From Prevotella sp. oral taxon 376 (lineage in GTDB: Bacteria > Bacteroidota > Bacteroidia > Bacteroidales > Bacteroidaceae), in assembly GCF_003043945.1 (NCBI RefSeq), contig NZ_PYXG01000002.1, forward strand, positions 186,001 through 250,000: DNA of 64,000 nt, given 5' to 3'. Shown one piece after another: positions 8,003-17,053 of this stretch. The notes beneath the pieces are model-generated. The model worked only from the letters and a program-made list of their open reading frames with translations, was not told the origin of the DNA and did not search any database. Within the stretch, counting starts at the first letter, position 1, and each line of letters opens with the position of its first letter. The position numbers and the translations under genes were made by a program.

Positions 8003-9961
8003 ATGCAAGATGATTTCAAATATTCGGACGAACGATTTGCCGATGTGCAATTGCTCCGCTATCGTCTGAACGGTTTTGAAAGTCTCTCTGTCAAGCAAAA
8101 GACTTTTGTCTATTATCTGGCTAAAGCCACATTGGCCGGTCGTGATATCACCACAGATCAATTTGGCAAATATAACCTCCGAATAAGAAAAATTCTGGAG
8201 GTTATATTTTGTGGATATAAGGGAAACCGAGAAACCAAGGATTTCAAGGCCTTAGAAATATATCTTAAAAGAGTATGGTTCTCCAACGGCATCTATCATC
8301 ACTATGGGTGCGAGAAATTTACACCCGGATTTACGGAGGACTTTCTCCGAAAAGCCATATTGGGCATGCGGCCAGAGGAGTTGCCTCTGAGGGAGGGGGA
8401 GGATATTGATGACCTATGCAACGACCTGTTTCCTGTAATCTTTAATCCGCAGGTCTTGCCGAAACGCGTTAGCTTAGCCGATGGCGAGGATCTTGTGCTC
8501 ACCTCTTCCTGCAATTTTTATGAGGGCGTAACACAAAAGGAAGTTGAAACTTTCTATGAAGAGAAAAGACTCGCATGGCCAGCTGCAAGGGAGATTCCGT
8601 CTTTCGGACTGAACTCTCGACTGGTGAAAAAAGATGGTGTTATAAAAGAAGAAGTATATACAACCGATGGTTGTTATGCCAAGGCTATTCAACAAATTGT
8701 TTACTGGTTGGAAAAAGCCGCGGATGTTTCAGAAAACGAACAGCAGAAAAAAGTTATCAAACTCTTGATCCAGTATTACCATTCCGGAAATCTACAGACC
8801 TTTGATGAATATTCCATTGAATGGCTCAAAGAACAGGAAGGGGAAATAGACTTCATCAACGGATTTGTCGAAGTATATGGAGATCCTTTAGGACTGAAAG
8901 GAACATGGGAAGGTCTCGTGGAATATAAGGATAAAGAAGCGACCAAACGCACTCACATTATCAGTGAGAATGCCCAATGGTTTGAAGACCACTCGCCCGT
9001 TAACAAGCGTTTTAAAAAGAACAAAGTAAAAGGCGTTACGGCAAAGGTTATTTGTGCTGCTATGCTTGGTGGAGACGAATATCCCTCTTCTGCCATTGGT
9101 ATCAACTTACCGAACGCAGAATGGATTCGCACTCAATATGGAAGCAAAAGTGTAACGATTGGAAACCTCACTGAGGCTTACAACAAAGCTGCCTATGGCA
9201 ATGGCTTTCGAGAGGAATTCGTAATCCCGGATACAGAAATACGAGATTGCATCAACCAATATAGTGATGTATGCAATGAACTACATACAGATCTTCACGA
9301 ATGCGTGGGGCATGGTAGCGGACAGTTGCTTCCCCAGACAAGTCCGGACGCCCTAAAGGCATACGGAAGCACAATTGAGGAAGCCAGGGCAGACCTCTTC
9401 GGACTCTATTATCTTGCGGACGAGAAGTTAATGGAGTTGTGTCTTCTTCCAAATCCAGAAGCTTACAAGTCGCAATATTACACCTATATGATGAATGGAC
9501 TGATGACACAATATGTTCGTATCAAGCCTGGCTTTCAAATCGAAGAAGCTCACATGCGCAATCGCTCCTTGATAGCACATTGGACTATGGACCTTGATAG
9601 GAAGAACATAGGAATCGTAACGCGGAATGGGAAGTCGTATGTACAAATCAAAGACTTCCAAGCTCTTCGCGCTATATTTGGCAAGGAGCTTGCCGAGATT
9701 CAGCGCATTAAAAGCGAAGGAGACTATAATGCGGCTCGTGAACTCGTAGAGAAGTATGGCGTTAAAGTAGATCCCCAACTCCACAAGGAGGTTTTGGCAC
9801 GCTATAAAGCCCTTGACATTGCTCCTTTCAAGGGCTTCATCAATCCGGTTATGAGGCCTGTAATTGACAGTAAAGAGAATATTACTGACATAGAACTCGA
9901 TTATACTGAAAGTTATGAGCATCAAATGCTGCGATACTCGAAAGAATATGGAATACTATGA
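8003..9961 (+). CDS. Dipeptidyl peptidase III-like zinc peptidase (family M49)
   Basis: M49 exopeptidases remove N-terminal dipeptides. The 652-residue product carries the M49 variant of the zinc motif, HECVGH (432-437; HExxxH rather than HExxH), and the second motif EEARAD (459-464), where Glu460 should be the third zinc ligand. No signal peptide is seen from this start, so a cytoplasmic location is likely, unlike some exported Bacteroides homologues. The next gene overlaps it (start ATG 9958 overlaps stop TGA 9959-9961), so translation is probably coupled. Confidence 0.92.
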   Translation: MQDDFKYSDERFADVQLLRYRLNGFESLSVKQKTFVYYLAKATLAGRDITTDQFGKYNLRIRKILEVIFCGYKGNRETKDFKALEIYLKRVWFSNGIYHHYGCEKFTPGFTEDFLRKAILGMRPEELPLREGEDIDDLCNDLFPVIFNPQVLPKRVSLADGEDLVLTSSCNFYEGVTQKEVETFYEEKRLAWPAAREIPSFGLNSRLVKKDGVIKEEVYTTDGCYAKAIQQIVYWLEKAADVSENEQQKKVIKLLIQYYHSGNLQTFDEYSIEWLKEQEGEIDFINGFVEVYGDPLGLKGTWEGLVEYKDKEATKRTHIISENAQWFEDHSPVNKRFKKNKVKGVTAKVICAAMLGGDEYPSSAIGINLPNAEWIRTQYGSKSVTIGNLTEAYNKAAYGNGFREEFVIPDTEIRDCINQYSDVCNELHTDLHECVGHGSGQLLPQTSPDALKAYGSTIEEARADLFGLYYLADEKLMELCLLPNPEAYKSQYYTYMMNGLMTQYVRIKPGFQIEEAHMRNRSLIAHWTMDLDRKNIGIVTRNGKSYVQIKDFQALRAIFGKELAEIQRIKSEGDYNAARELVEKYGVKVDPQLHKEVLARYKALDIAPFKGFINPVMRPVIDSKENITDIELDYTESYEHQMLRYSKEYGIL

Positions 9962-10581
9962 TTTCAGAAGAAACTAAAGAAAAGATAAAGAAGATAAAGC
10001 AGTCGTTTCGTTTGATCATGAATGGCCCTATTTCCCAGTCAATGCGTGAGAAAGGTATTAATTACAAGATTAATTGGGGCGTACCATTGATTGAACTTCA
10101 GAAAATGGCAGAAGAATACCCCAAAGACTATGAACTTGCCATAGAACTCTATAAAGAGGATATACGCGAATGTAAAATCCTTGCAACCCTACTCATGCCG
10201 CAAGAAAGAATGCTTCCGGAAATAACTGAGATATGGATGGAACAATGTCCTTCGCAGGAAATTGCCGAGATGCTTGCATTTAATCTCTTTCAGCATCTTG
10301 ACTATGCATCAGTATTAGCATATCAATGGATGGCAAGTGATGATCCCTTTTCTCAAATTACCGCTTATCAAATATTGTCAAAGCTCTTCACGAAAGGACA
10401 AGAGCCTAACGAGCGCGGAATCAATGAATATCTCGATCAAGTTGCGGTTGCATTACAGAGTAGCAATGTGAGTGTCAGGCATGCTGCATACAACAGCTTG
10501 ATGCGTTTTATCGACTTAGGCACAGAATATAAAGTTATCGCACGCAATGCCATGAAATCTCAAGGGTTTGATATTATTTAG
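9958..10581 (+). CDS. HEAT-repeat protein resembling DNA alkylation repair (AlkD-like)
   Basis: The 207 all-helical residues resemble the DNA alkylation repair family built of HEAT-like repeats. The ladder of helical hairpins (for example INWGVPLIELQKMAEEY, AIELYKEDIRECKILATLLM and SNVSVRHAAYNSLMRFI) supports the fold. AlkD-type glycosylases excise N3- and N7-alkylpurines, but I cannot confirm the active-site residues, so activity is only inferred. It starts within the stop of the M49 peptidase gene. Confidence 0.65.
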   Translation: MISEETKEKIKKIKQSFRLIMNGPISQSMREKGINYKINWGVPLIELQKMAEEYPKDYELAIELYKEDIRECKILATLLMPQERMLPEITEIWMEQCPSQEIAEMLAFNLFQHLDYASVLAYQWMASDDPFSQITAYQILSKLFTKGQEPNERGINEYLDQVAVALQSSNVSVRHAAYNSLMRFIDLGTEYKVIARNAMKSQGFDII

Positions 10582-10623
10582 ATTTTTTAAAGATATCCAT
10601 TTTCTAATATAAATAAAAATAGG

Positions 10624-10631
10624 TAACTTTG
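10624..10631 (+). promoter_or_regulatory. -7 promoter element for fur-purA-hisS unit
   Basis: TAACTTTG matches TAnnTTTG, 23 bp upstream of ATG 10655. No further promoter of this kind is seen before purA or hisS. Confidence 0.55.
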
Positions 10632-10654
10632 TATGCCTGTTTATTATATGTATA

Positions 10655-11107
10655 ATGAAAAAGAGTTCCAAAGAAAAAGCTCAAAAGATTCTGGATAATT
10701 ATCTTGAGACCAACAACCATCGGAAGACGCCTGAACGTTATGCTATTTTGGAGGCCGTTTATTCGATGAAAGGACACTTTTCATTAGATGCCTTAAGGGA
10801 AAAACTTGAGAAGAAACATTTCCCCGTGAGCCGGGCAACTCTCTATAATACCATAAAACTTTTCATCTATCTGCGCCTTGTCATTTGCCACCGTCTTGCA
10901 GATGGAACTAAGTATGAGGCGATAAACGACAAGGAAAACCATATCCACCAGATTTGTACGGTATGCGGACAAGTTACAGAATTGGAGGCTCCAAAGATTG
11001 TACATGCCATTGAGGATACCAAACTCCGCCGGTTCGCCCAGGAAGTATTCTCGCTTTACATTTATGGCGTTTGCTGCAGTTGTAAACAGAAAACAAGTAG
11101 ATTATAA
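10655..11107 (+). CDS. Fur-family metalloregulator
   Basis: A 150-residue metal-responsive repressor with an N-terminal winged helix and a C-terminal dimerisation domain. Structural zinc cysteines are C101 and C104 (CTVCG), with a second pair at C140/C141 and C143 (CCSC). HIHQ (96-99) lies in the sensory site. The residue aligned with PerR Asp104 is Glu109 (QVTELEA), which favours a Fur or Zur type over PerR. It is followed 11 bp later by purA, and no separate promoter is visible between them, so it probably leads a purA-hisS transcript. Confidence 0.85.
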   Translation: MKKSSKEKAQKILDNYLETNNHRKTPERYAILEAVYSMKGHFSLDALREKLEKKHFPVSRATLYNTIKLFIYLRLVICHRLADGTKYEAINDKENHIHQICTVCGQVTELEAPKIVHAIEDTKLRRFAQEVFSLYIYGVCCSCKQKTSRL

Positions 11108-11118
11108 ACACAAGAAAT

Positions 11119-12396
11119 ATGAATACAGGTAAAGTTGATGTCCTATTGGGGCTCCAATGGGGAGACGAAGGTAAAGGTAAAGTTGTAGATGTCCTTACTC
11201 CAAATTATGATGTTGTAGCTCGCTTTCAAGGAGGACCTAATGCTGGACACACCTTAGAATTTGAAGGACAGAAATATGTTCTTCGGTCTATTCCTTCCGG
11301 TATCTTTCAAGGAGACAAGATAAACATTATCGGCAACGGGGTGGTTCTTGCTCCAGACCTTTTCATGGAAGAAGTTATCGCATTGGAAAAGAGCGGACAC
11401 GAATTAAAATCGCGTTTGCACATCTCAAAAAAGGCTCATCTTATAATGCCTACTCATCGCATCCTCGACCATGCCCAAGAAAAGTTAAAGGCAGAAAACA
11501 AGGTTGGGACTACAGGAAAGGGAATTGGTCCGGCTTACACCGACAAAGTCTCACGCAATGGATTACGAGTTGGTGATATTTTCGAAAACTTCGCAGAGAA
11601 GTATGATTTACATAAAAATCGACATATGCAAATGCTCAAGGCTATGGGTTGGACAGACTTCAACGGCTTTGAAGATGTTGAGCGGCACTGGTTTGAAGGC
11701 ATTGCTTATCTACGAGAGTTTGTGATTGTTGATGCCGAGCACGAAATCAACCATTTGCTTCATGAAAACAAAAAGGTTCTTTGCGAAGGGGCCCAAGGCA
11801 CCATGCTTGATGTTGATTTTGGTAGCTATCCATTTGTAACCTCATCAAATACGATTTGTGCAGGTGCTTGTACAGGACTTGGCATTGGCCCCAATAAGAT
11901 TGGTGAGGTTTATGGCATCATGAAAGCCTATTGTACTCGTGTCGGCTCCGGGCCGTTTCCTACGGAACTTTTTGATGAAACGGGAGTTCAAATCCGTCAG
12001 ATAGGCCATGAATACGGTGCCGTTACCGGGCGAGAGCGCCGTTGTGGCTGGATTGACCTTGTGCAGCTGAAGTATTCCATTATGATAGATGGCGTTACCC
12101 GGCTTATCATGATGAAGAGTGATGTCCTTGACAGTTTCGATACCATTAAGGCTTGTATAGCATATAAACTTGCGGATGGTTCTGAGACAACGGAATTCCC
12201 ATATGATATATATGATGTTACTCCTATTTATAAAGAGTTCAAAGGATGGGAAACAGATATGACAAAGTTCACATCTGAAGATCAGTTCCCCGTACCATTC
12301 AAGGACTATATTAATTTCTTAGAAGACTACTTAGAGACACCTATCAAAATCATATCAATCGGTCCTGATCGCGAACAAACTATCATAAGGAAATAA
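11119..12396 (+). CDS. purA: Adenylosuccinate synthase
   Basis: Cytoplasmic GTP-dependent enzyme that converts IMP and aspartate to adenylosuccinate, the first committed step to AMP. The 425 residues match family length. The GTP-binding loop GDEGKGK is at 15-21, followed by AGHT and the [11 protein letters not shown] segment of the IMP site. The C-terminal part with [10 protein letters not shown] is intact. The stop TAA shares its last base with the hisS start (TAATGG). Confidence 0.97.
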   Translation: MNTGKVDVLLGLQWGDEGKGKVVDVLTPNYDVVARFQGGPNAGHTLEFEGQKYVLRSIPSGIFQGDKINIIGNGVVLAPDLFMEEVIALEKSGHELKSRLHISKKAHLIMPTHRILDHAQEKLKAENKVGTTGKGIGPAYTDKVSRNGLRVGDIFENFAEKYDLHKNRHMQMLKAMGWTDFNGFEDVERHWFEGIAYLREFVIVDAEHEINHLLHENKKVLCEGAQGTMLDVDFGSYPFVTSSNTICAGACTGLGIGPNKIGEVYGIMKAYCTRVGSGPFPTELFDETGVQIRQIGHEYGAVTGRERRCGWIDLVQLKYSIMIDGVTRLIMMKSDVLDSFDTIKACIAYKLADGSETTEFPYDIYDVTPIYKEFKGWETDMTKFTSEDQFPVPFKDYINFLEDYLETPIKIISIGPDREQTIIRK

Positions 12397-13760
12397 TGGC
12401 ACAGAAACCGTCTATACCAAAAGGTACCAGAGACTTTGGCCCCATTGAGATGGCCAAGCGTAACTATATATTCAACACGATTAAAGAGGTTTATTCCCTC
12501 TACGGCTTTCAACAGATAGAAACTCCCGCAATGGAGACCCTCCAGACCCTTATGGGCAAGTATGGGGAGGAAGGGGACAAACTGCTTTTCAAGGTATTAA
12601 ACTCTGGGGACTATTTGAATAAGATAAGCGACGAGGAACTTGCGACACGCAATGTTCTCCATTTGGCTTCTAAACTTTGTGAGAAGGGATTGAGATACGA
12701 CCTGACAGTTCCCTTTGCCCGCTATGTGGTGATGCACCGCGATGAGTTGCAGTTGCCGTTCAAGCGCTATCAGATTCAGCCCGTCTGGCGTGCCGACCGT
12801 CCGCAAAAAGGACGGTATCGGGAATTCTATCAGTGCGACGCGGACATCGTGGGCTCGGCCTCCCTCCTCAACGAGGTTGAATTGATGCAGATTGTGGACA
12901 CGGTCTTCAGTCGTTTTGGTATCAGGGTTCAGATAAAGATTAACGACCGCAAGATACTTTCCGGTATAGCAGAAGTGATTGATGAGGCTGACAAGATCGT
13001 AGATATTACCGTCGCCATCGACAAGCTCGACAAGATAGGGATAGAGAATGTAAACGAAGAACTCCGCAATAATGGCCTTAGCGAAAAGGCCATTGAGCAA
13101 CTTCAGCCAATTATCTCTTTAAAGGGAACTAATGCCGAAAAGCTCGATACTATAAGCAAGGTGCTTGAAACCTCTGAGATTGGGTTAAAGGGTGTTGAGG
13201 AAATTCGTTTTATACTTGACACCCTAAAGATCACGGGCCTGAAGAACGAGATTCAGCTCGACCTTACTCTCGCACGAGGTTTGAACTATTACACGGGTGC
13301 TATATTTGAGGTAAAGGCCCTCGATGTGCCCATGGGAAGTATTACCGGCGGCGGCCGTTATGACAATCTTACGGGAATCTTCGGAATGCCAGGCTTGAGC
13401 GGTGTGGGCATCTCGTTCGGTGCAGACCGCATATACGATGTTCTTAATCTGCTCGACCTTTATCCGCAGGAAGCCGTGGACGCCACCCAGTTGCTCTTCA
13501 TCAACTTTGGCGAGAAAGAAACAGCCTATTGCCTTCCTATTGTTGCTAAGATTCGGGAAGCCGATATCCGTACAGAGATCTATCCGGATAAGGCAAAAAT
13601 GAAGAAGCAGATGAGTTATGCCAACGCGAAGCTGATACCCTTTGTAGCCCTTGCGGGCGATACGGAGATCGAAGCGGGCAAGATTACCTTGAAGAATATG
13701 CATACGGGAGAACAGAGAATGGTCTCCGTGGAAGAAGTGATTTCTATGATAAAAGGATAA
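12396..13760 (+). CDS. hisS: Histidyl-tRNA synthetase
   Basis: Class II aminoacyl-tRNA synthetase charging tRNA-His, 454 residues. Motif 2 is in [28 protein letters not shown]. The histidine-specific motif is in [15 protein letters not shown], and motif 3 is in [14 protein letters not shown]-terminal anticodon-binding domain follows. Start ATG 12396 overlaps the purA stop by one base, indicating translational coupling. Confidence 0.97.
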   Translation: MAQKPSIPKGTRDFGPIEMAKRNYIFNTIKEVYSLYGFQQIETPAMETLQTLMGKYGEEGDKLLFKVLNSGDYLNKISDEELATRNVLHLASKLCEKGLRYDLTVPFARYVVMHRDELQLPFKRYQIQPVWRADRPQKGRYREFYQCDADIVGSASLLNEVELMQIVDTVFSRFGIRVQIKINDRKILSGIAEVIDEADKIVDITVAIDKLDKIGIENVNEELRNNGLSEKAIEQLQPIISLKGTNAEKLDTISKVLETSEIGLKGVEEIRFILDTLKITGLKNEIQLDLTLARGLNYYTGAIFEVKALDVPMGSITGGGRYDNLTGIFGMPGLSGVGISFGADRIYDVLNLLDLYPQEAVDATQLLFINFGEKETAYCLPIVAKIREADIRTEIYPDKAKMKKQMSYANAKLIPFVALAGDTEIEAGKITLKNMHTGEQRMVSVEEVISMIKG

Positions 13761-14282
13761 ATGTGGTCTATAACTGAACGGTCTCGGACAATCTTGCATC
13801 GCCTGGAATACAGGCACTGGCTCCGGCGTGGCTATCTTGTGGGGCGGCGGCATGCAGTGATATATAGATTCAAGGATACCTATCAATTTGTTGCCGAACA
13901 TCAGAATGAGTGCGGCTATTTGAGTGAGGACGAGACGGTCTTCGTTCTCCCGAGAACCTTGGAGGGAGGGGAGTTCGTACAGACTCTAAAGAAAGCCCTT
14001 CAAAACTCCGGAGCTATAGACACACGAAGCATAGAATATGATCGCACGAAGTTCTTAAAAGCTCATCAAGCAAAGTCATATAGCGATTTCTATAGCCATT
14101 CCTGTGCCCTGTCTGTGAGCTGTGATGCTAAAAATAACACCATTTCCGTGTTATTCTGGAAGCCAGCTCAGGATAGGGGATTGGTACCTGTAGAGAGTAG
14201 CAAGCAGATATTTGACGCAAATAAGGACACCTCTTGGTTGCAAATCAAGGGGATTCTTGACGAAGGCTCTGAAACTCTGTGA
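13761..14282 (+). CDS. Unrecognised protein downstream of hisS
   Basis: A 173-residue open frame whose ATG directly abuts the hisS stop (TAAATG). I do not recognise a family. The first 20 residues are Arg-rich and could be untranslated if a GTG near 13840 is the true start. The rest reads like a compact alpha/beta protein (HAVIYRFKDTYQFVAEHQNE, then ALSVSCDAKNNTISVLFW). No signal peptide, membrane segment or metal motif is seen. A terminator follows at 14332, so it is probably the last gene of the fur-purA-hisS unit. Confidence 0.6.
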   Translation: MWSITERSRTILHRLEYRHWLRRGYLVGRRHAVIYRFKDTYQFVAEHQNECGYLSEDETVFVLPRTLEGGEFVQTLKKALQNSGAIDTRSIEYDRTKFLKAHQAKSYSDFYSHSCALSVSCDAKNNTISVLFWKPAQDRGLVPVESSKQIFDANKDTSWLQIKGILDEGSETL

Positions 14283-14331
14283 ACAGCCAACTTCCGTTCT
14301 TCGGAAAGCAAGAGGGACGAAGAACCATAAA

Positions 14332-14370
14332 GGGCTTCCATGTCGGCATATGCATGGAAGTCCTTCTTTT
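14332..14370 (+). terminator. Rho-independent terminator after the purA-hisS unit
   Basis: GGGCTTCCATG (14332-14342) pairs with CATGGAAGTCC (14353-14363), one mismatch in 11, followed by TTCTTTTATT. Confidence 0.75.
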
Positions 14371-14416
14371 ATTATAGAGAATTTCTAAAAAGAGCATTCT
14401 TGTCGTTTAAGAGAGT

Positions 14417-14972
14417 TTACTTGAAATAACGGTTATACAGCCCGATGAAGCCTGCGGCGTGGCGGGCCTCGTCCTTTGCCATTTCATGAATCGTGTCATG
14501 GGGTGCAGCCGACCCCTCTTTCTTGGCAAGCTTTGCGGCCTCGAGCTTCTCTGCACTCGTTCCTTTCTCTGCGGAAATACGAACCTTAAGGTTGCTCTTG
14601 GTGTCGTTCAGCACTTCTCGCTGCACTTCTGCATAGCGACTTGCATGGTTTAGCCTCCTCATAGGCATAGTGCTCAAAGACGCGTGCAACTTCCGGATAG
14701 CCCTCTCGGTCTACCTGGCGGGTCATGGCGAGATACATGCCGACCTCACCCCATTCACCCGAAAAGGTGTCCTTAGAGTGTTAAATGAGTTCGTCGCTGA
14801 CCTTGTCCTTATAGGCAACCCCCAGTTCGTGTGCCGTCGTAAACTCCGGTTTGTCCTCAACGGCCATTTCCTTGAACTTGCTGGCAGGGGCTTTTCAAAT
14901 CGGACATTGCCCGGGAGCCTTATCCCCCTCATAGATATAACCGCAGACGGTACAGATAAATCTCTTCTTCAT
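14417..14972 (-). pseudogene. rbr: Rubrerythrin pseudogene (two stops and a frameshift)
   Basis: Reading from ATG 14972 gives MKKRFICTVCGYIYEGDKAP, an N-terminal rubredoxin-like domain with its first CxxC, then a diiron ferritin-like domain ending in DEARHAAGFIGLYNRYFK. Three lesions interrupt it: TGA at 14897-14895 where the second CxxC needs Cys, TAA at 14783-14781 (residue 64), and an extra C at 14647-14648 that shifts [12 protein letters not shown] out of frame. Fixing all three restores a continuous product of about 184 residues. Rubrerythrin is an NADH-linked peroxidase. It lies 51 bp downstream of perR, its expected regulator. Domain order with rubredoxin first resembles Bacteroidota Rbr2. 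Confidence 0.85.
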
Positions 14973-15023
14973 AATGTTCTTGTATTGACTTGTTGAAATA
15001 GATTTCTTCGCGTTTCTTCTTGC

Positions 15024-15455
15024 CTACAGCTCTGCTTCTCGGCACTTTTTGCAAATGCCCTTGTAGTAGAGTTGGCTCTCATCGATGAGATTACCGTCAA
15101 TCACATTATTAGAGGGCATCGGAGCTACTTCGTCAACAAGGTCGTATACCTTTCCGCAATGCTTGCAAAAGAAGTGCACATGGGGGGTGGTATCCCCGTC
15201 ATAGCAGACACGATGATCGTCAATGGTAATCATCTGTGCAGCCTTATGCTCCGACAACATGCGCAAGGTCTTATATACGGTGGTTCTGCTTAGTGTTGGA
15301 ATCTCACCGCGTAATGCCAGAAAGACTTCTTCCACTGTAGGATGGGTGTAATGGGTCAGCAAATAGTCCATGATGGCCAGCCGTTGTATCGACGGCCTTA
15401 TACCATGCTCAATGAGAGCATTATATGCATGCGTGTCTGTTGATTTGATATTCAT
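15024..15455 (-). CDS. perR: Peroxide-sensing Fur-family repressor PerR
   Basis: A 143-residue repressor. Zinc cysteines are C97, C100, C135 and C138. All five regulatory metal ligands known from Bacillus PerR are present with a one-residue shift: H38, D86, H92, H94 and D105. Asp at 105, rather than Glu, is the residue that sets PerR apart from Fur. The DNA-recognition helix is in TLSRTTVYKTLRML (54-67). Its promoter overlaps a near-ideal operator at 15495-15521, suggesting autoregulation. The broken rubrerythrin gene follows in the same direction. Confidence 0.9.
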   Translation of the reverse strand: MNIKSTDTHAYNALIEHGIRPSIQRLAIMDYLLTHYTHPTVEEVFLALRGEIPTLSRTTVYKTLRMLSEHKAAQMITIDDHRVCYDGDTTPHVHFFCKHCGKVYDLVDEVAPMPSNNVIDGNLIDESQLYYKGICKKCREAEL

Positions 15456-15484
15456 TTGTTACCTTTTACCTTATATTCCAATTA

Positions 15485-15521
15485 CAAAGGTAGGTTATTT
15501 TTGTAATCTATACAAAAATAA
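15485..15521 (-). promoter_or_regulatory. perR promoter and perfect inverted-repeat operator
   Basis: TACCTTTG on the minus strand (15485-15492) is the -7 element. Immediately upstream, 15495-15505 (TTATTTTTGTA) and 15511-15521 (TACAAAAATAA) form a perfect 11-bp inverted repeat around a 5-bp centre. The site covers the region between -7 and -33, where a repressor would block polymerase. AT-rich dyads of this type are bound by PerR/Fur proteins. Binding is inferred. Confidence 0.7.
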
Positions 15522-15571
15522 GCCATCATTTTTTAATTCCTTTTTATAATTCCTATAAAACGGCAATAAAG

Positions 15572-16813
15572 CTATCTGCCTAAAATAGCTGCATATCCCA
15601 CAAGCCGATCTGCTCTTTCCCCAATACCTCTATAATATATGAGGGCTTGGTATTCATTCCTGGTCTGATAGAAATTCCCCTCACTCTGAAGGGGGGCAGT
15701 AGTTCCGTCAGCCCTCAGGATGAGGTATTGATAAGAATAATAGCCCTGCTTGAGCAGCACGATTGCTTCATATTGCTGGCGCTCTTTATTCCAAAGCATT
15801 TCGTATTCCGGCGTAAACAGGTCGTAAGTCCACTTGCCGTTCAGATAAATCCTGTCAGCGATGTGCGGACACTTCAAGCGGAAATGGACAAGGAGATACT
15901 CCGACTCGGTGTCGTTTTCACGATTGTCGCTGTTGCGGATAAAGAAATCTCCTTTGGCCGCTTCATCGTAGACATAACTCGGTCGAGGCTCATCCGTCCA
16001 TGTGTAGGCATGGTATTGGTGTCCGTCCCAGTCCATTTTCTCAAGTCCCATGGTGGTGTGATTGACATCCAGCATCTCAAACTTTCGATATTCGTTTCCT
16101 CCATCAAAGATATAGGCACGGCAGTGCTCCCAGCGAAGTCCATCATTCATCGTATACTGTGGGCTTACATTCACCTTGCAATTGTCCCAGCGGCCGTTCT
16201 GCAGAAGCACGGTTTTTATCTGCCGCGCCGGGTCTGAGACTTTCATCTCACCATAGTTGACTCTCATGGAAATCTGCTGATGGCGACCGTTTATATCTGC
16301 ATCCGTGTTGGTCTGCATCCTCAAAGATACGCTCATCAAAGGCTCAAGCACCATGAAATACACCTTTGCCACAGGTCTTTCTCCATTGTCTTCGTCATAA
16401 ATGGTAACTTCATAGTTTCCACTCATCTTCAAGCGGCATCTGTCGTTAGGCACCTGAAGGGTATAGTGGGTGTAAAGCGTATTCGTATTGAACGATTCCT
16501 TGAAGTCGTCAATGGTATTTCCTTCTGCAAAGCCCTCGCAGAAATCGCTTTGAAAGAGTTCCCGGCTTTCCGTCCAGTCAGCCTCACAATGCCTGACAGA
16601 ATAGGTGAAACGATGGTGCTCATGGGTCATGTCGTCAAACGAGATGTTGACGGTCTCCCCATTGGAAATGCCGATGACGGGCAAGTCGCGCCATCGATTG
16701 CCGGCTACGACTTGAAGTGAACGGATGTTGTTCGCGAGAATCTGCTGGCGTTGTGCATTTATATTCAGGGCCAGCATGATGAAAGTGATTATGAGAAAAG
16801 TTTTCTTTTGCAT
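15572..16813 (-). CDS. DUF5103 protein, type IX secretion system plug homologue
   Basis: Exported protein of 413 residues. Start ATG 16813 (MQKKTFLIITFIMLALNINAQ) gives a clean signal peptide; the longer frame starts at a TTG that lies within the -7 element. DUF5103 members include the Plug subunit that closes the SprA translocon of the type IX secretion system in Flavobacterium. The body is beta-rich, with many Tyr and Trp. Its presence hints that a T9SS exists in this organism, but no other T9SS gene is in the window. Predicted location is the periplasmic face of the outer membrane. Confidence 0.8.
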   Translation of the reverse strand: MQKKTFLIITFIMLALNINAQRQQILANNIRSLQVVAGNRWRDLPVIGISNGETVNISFDDMTHEHHRFTYSVRHCEADWTESRELFQSDFCEGFAEGNTIDDFKESFNTNTLYTHYTLQVPNDRCRLKMSGNYEVTIYDEDNGERPVAKVYFMVLEPLMSVSLRMQTNTDADINGRHQQISMRVNYGEMKVSDPARQIKTVLLQNGRWDNCKVNVSPQYTMNDGLRWEHCRAYIFDGGNEYRKFEMLDVNHTTMGLEKMDWDGHQYHAYTWTDEPRPSYVYDEAAKGDFFIRNSDNRENDTESEYLLVHFRLKCPHIADRIYLNGKWTYDLFTPEYEMLWNKERQQYEAIVLLKQGYYSYQYLILRADGTTAPLQSEGNFYQTRNEYQALIYYRGIGERADRLVGYAAILGR

Positions 16814-16819
16814 CTCCTG

Positions 16820-16827
16820 CAAATATA
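16820..16827 (-). promoter_or_regulatory. -7 promoter element for DUF5103 gene, start-proximal
   Basis: Reads TATATTTG on the minus strand (TAnnTTTG) and ends only 6 bp before ATG 16813. It implies an extremely short or absent 5' leader. Confidence 0.5.
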
Positions 16828-16903
16828 CAAAAAAATATCTTCATCCGCCTTCTTTCATCGCATATTTTAGGGTTTTCTATTTTAAATGCCGTTGACAGCT
16901 TTA

Positions 16904-16964
16904 CAAAATCGGCGATATTGAACGACAATCTCGGCGATTTTGTGCGACGAAATCGCCGATTTTG
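16904..16964. repeat. 22-bp-pitch palindrome array, three units (locus A)
   Basis: 17-bp units CAAAATCGGCGATATTG (16904), CAATCTCGGCGATTTTG (16926) and CGAAATCGCCGATTTTG (16948), with centres at 16912, 16934 and 16956. Spacers are AACGA and TGCGA. It is located between the 3' end of pgk and the 5' end of the DUF5103 gene, both on the minus strand. It belongs to the same family as 42201-42261 and 49066-49126. Confidence 0.85.
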
Positions 16965-17053
16965 TAGTGCTCAAGACGGCCATTTATAATATAAAGAAAG
17001 GCGAACACACCTGTTAAGATGTATCCGCCCTCACATTATAAAGTTGTTTTAGA

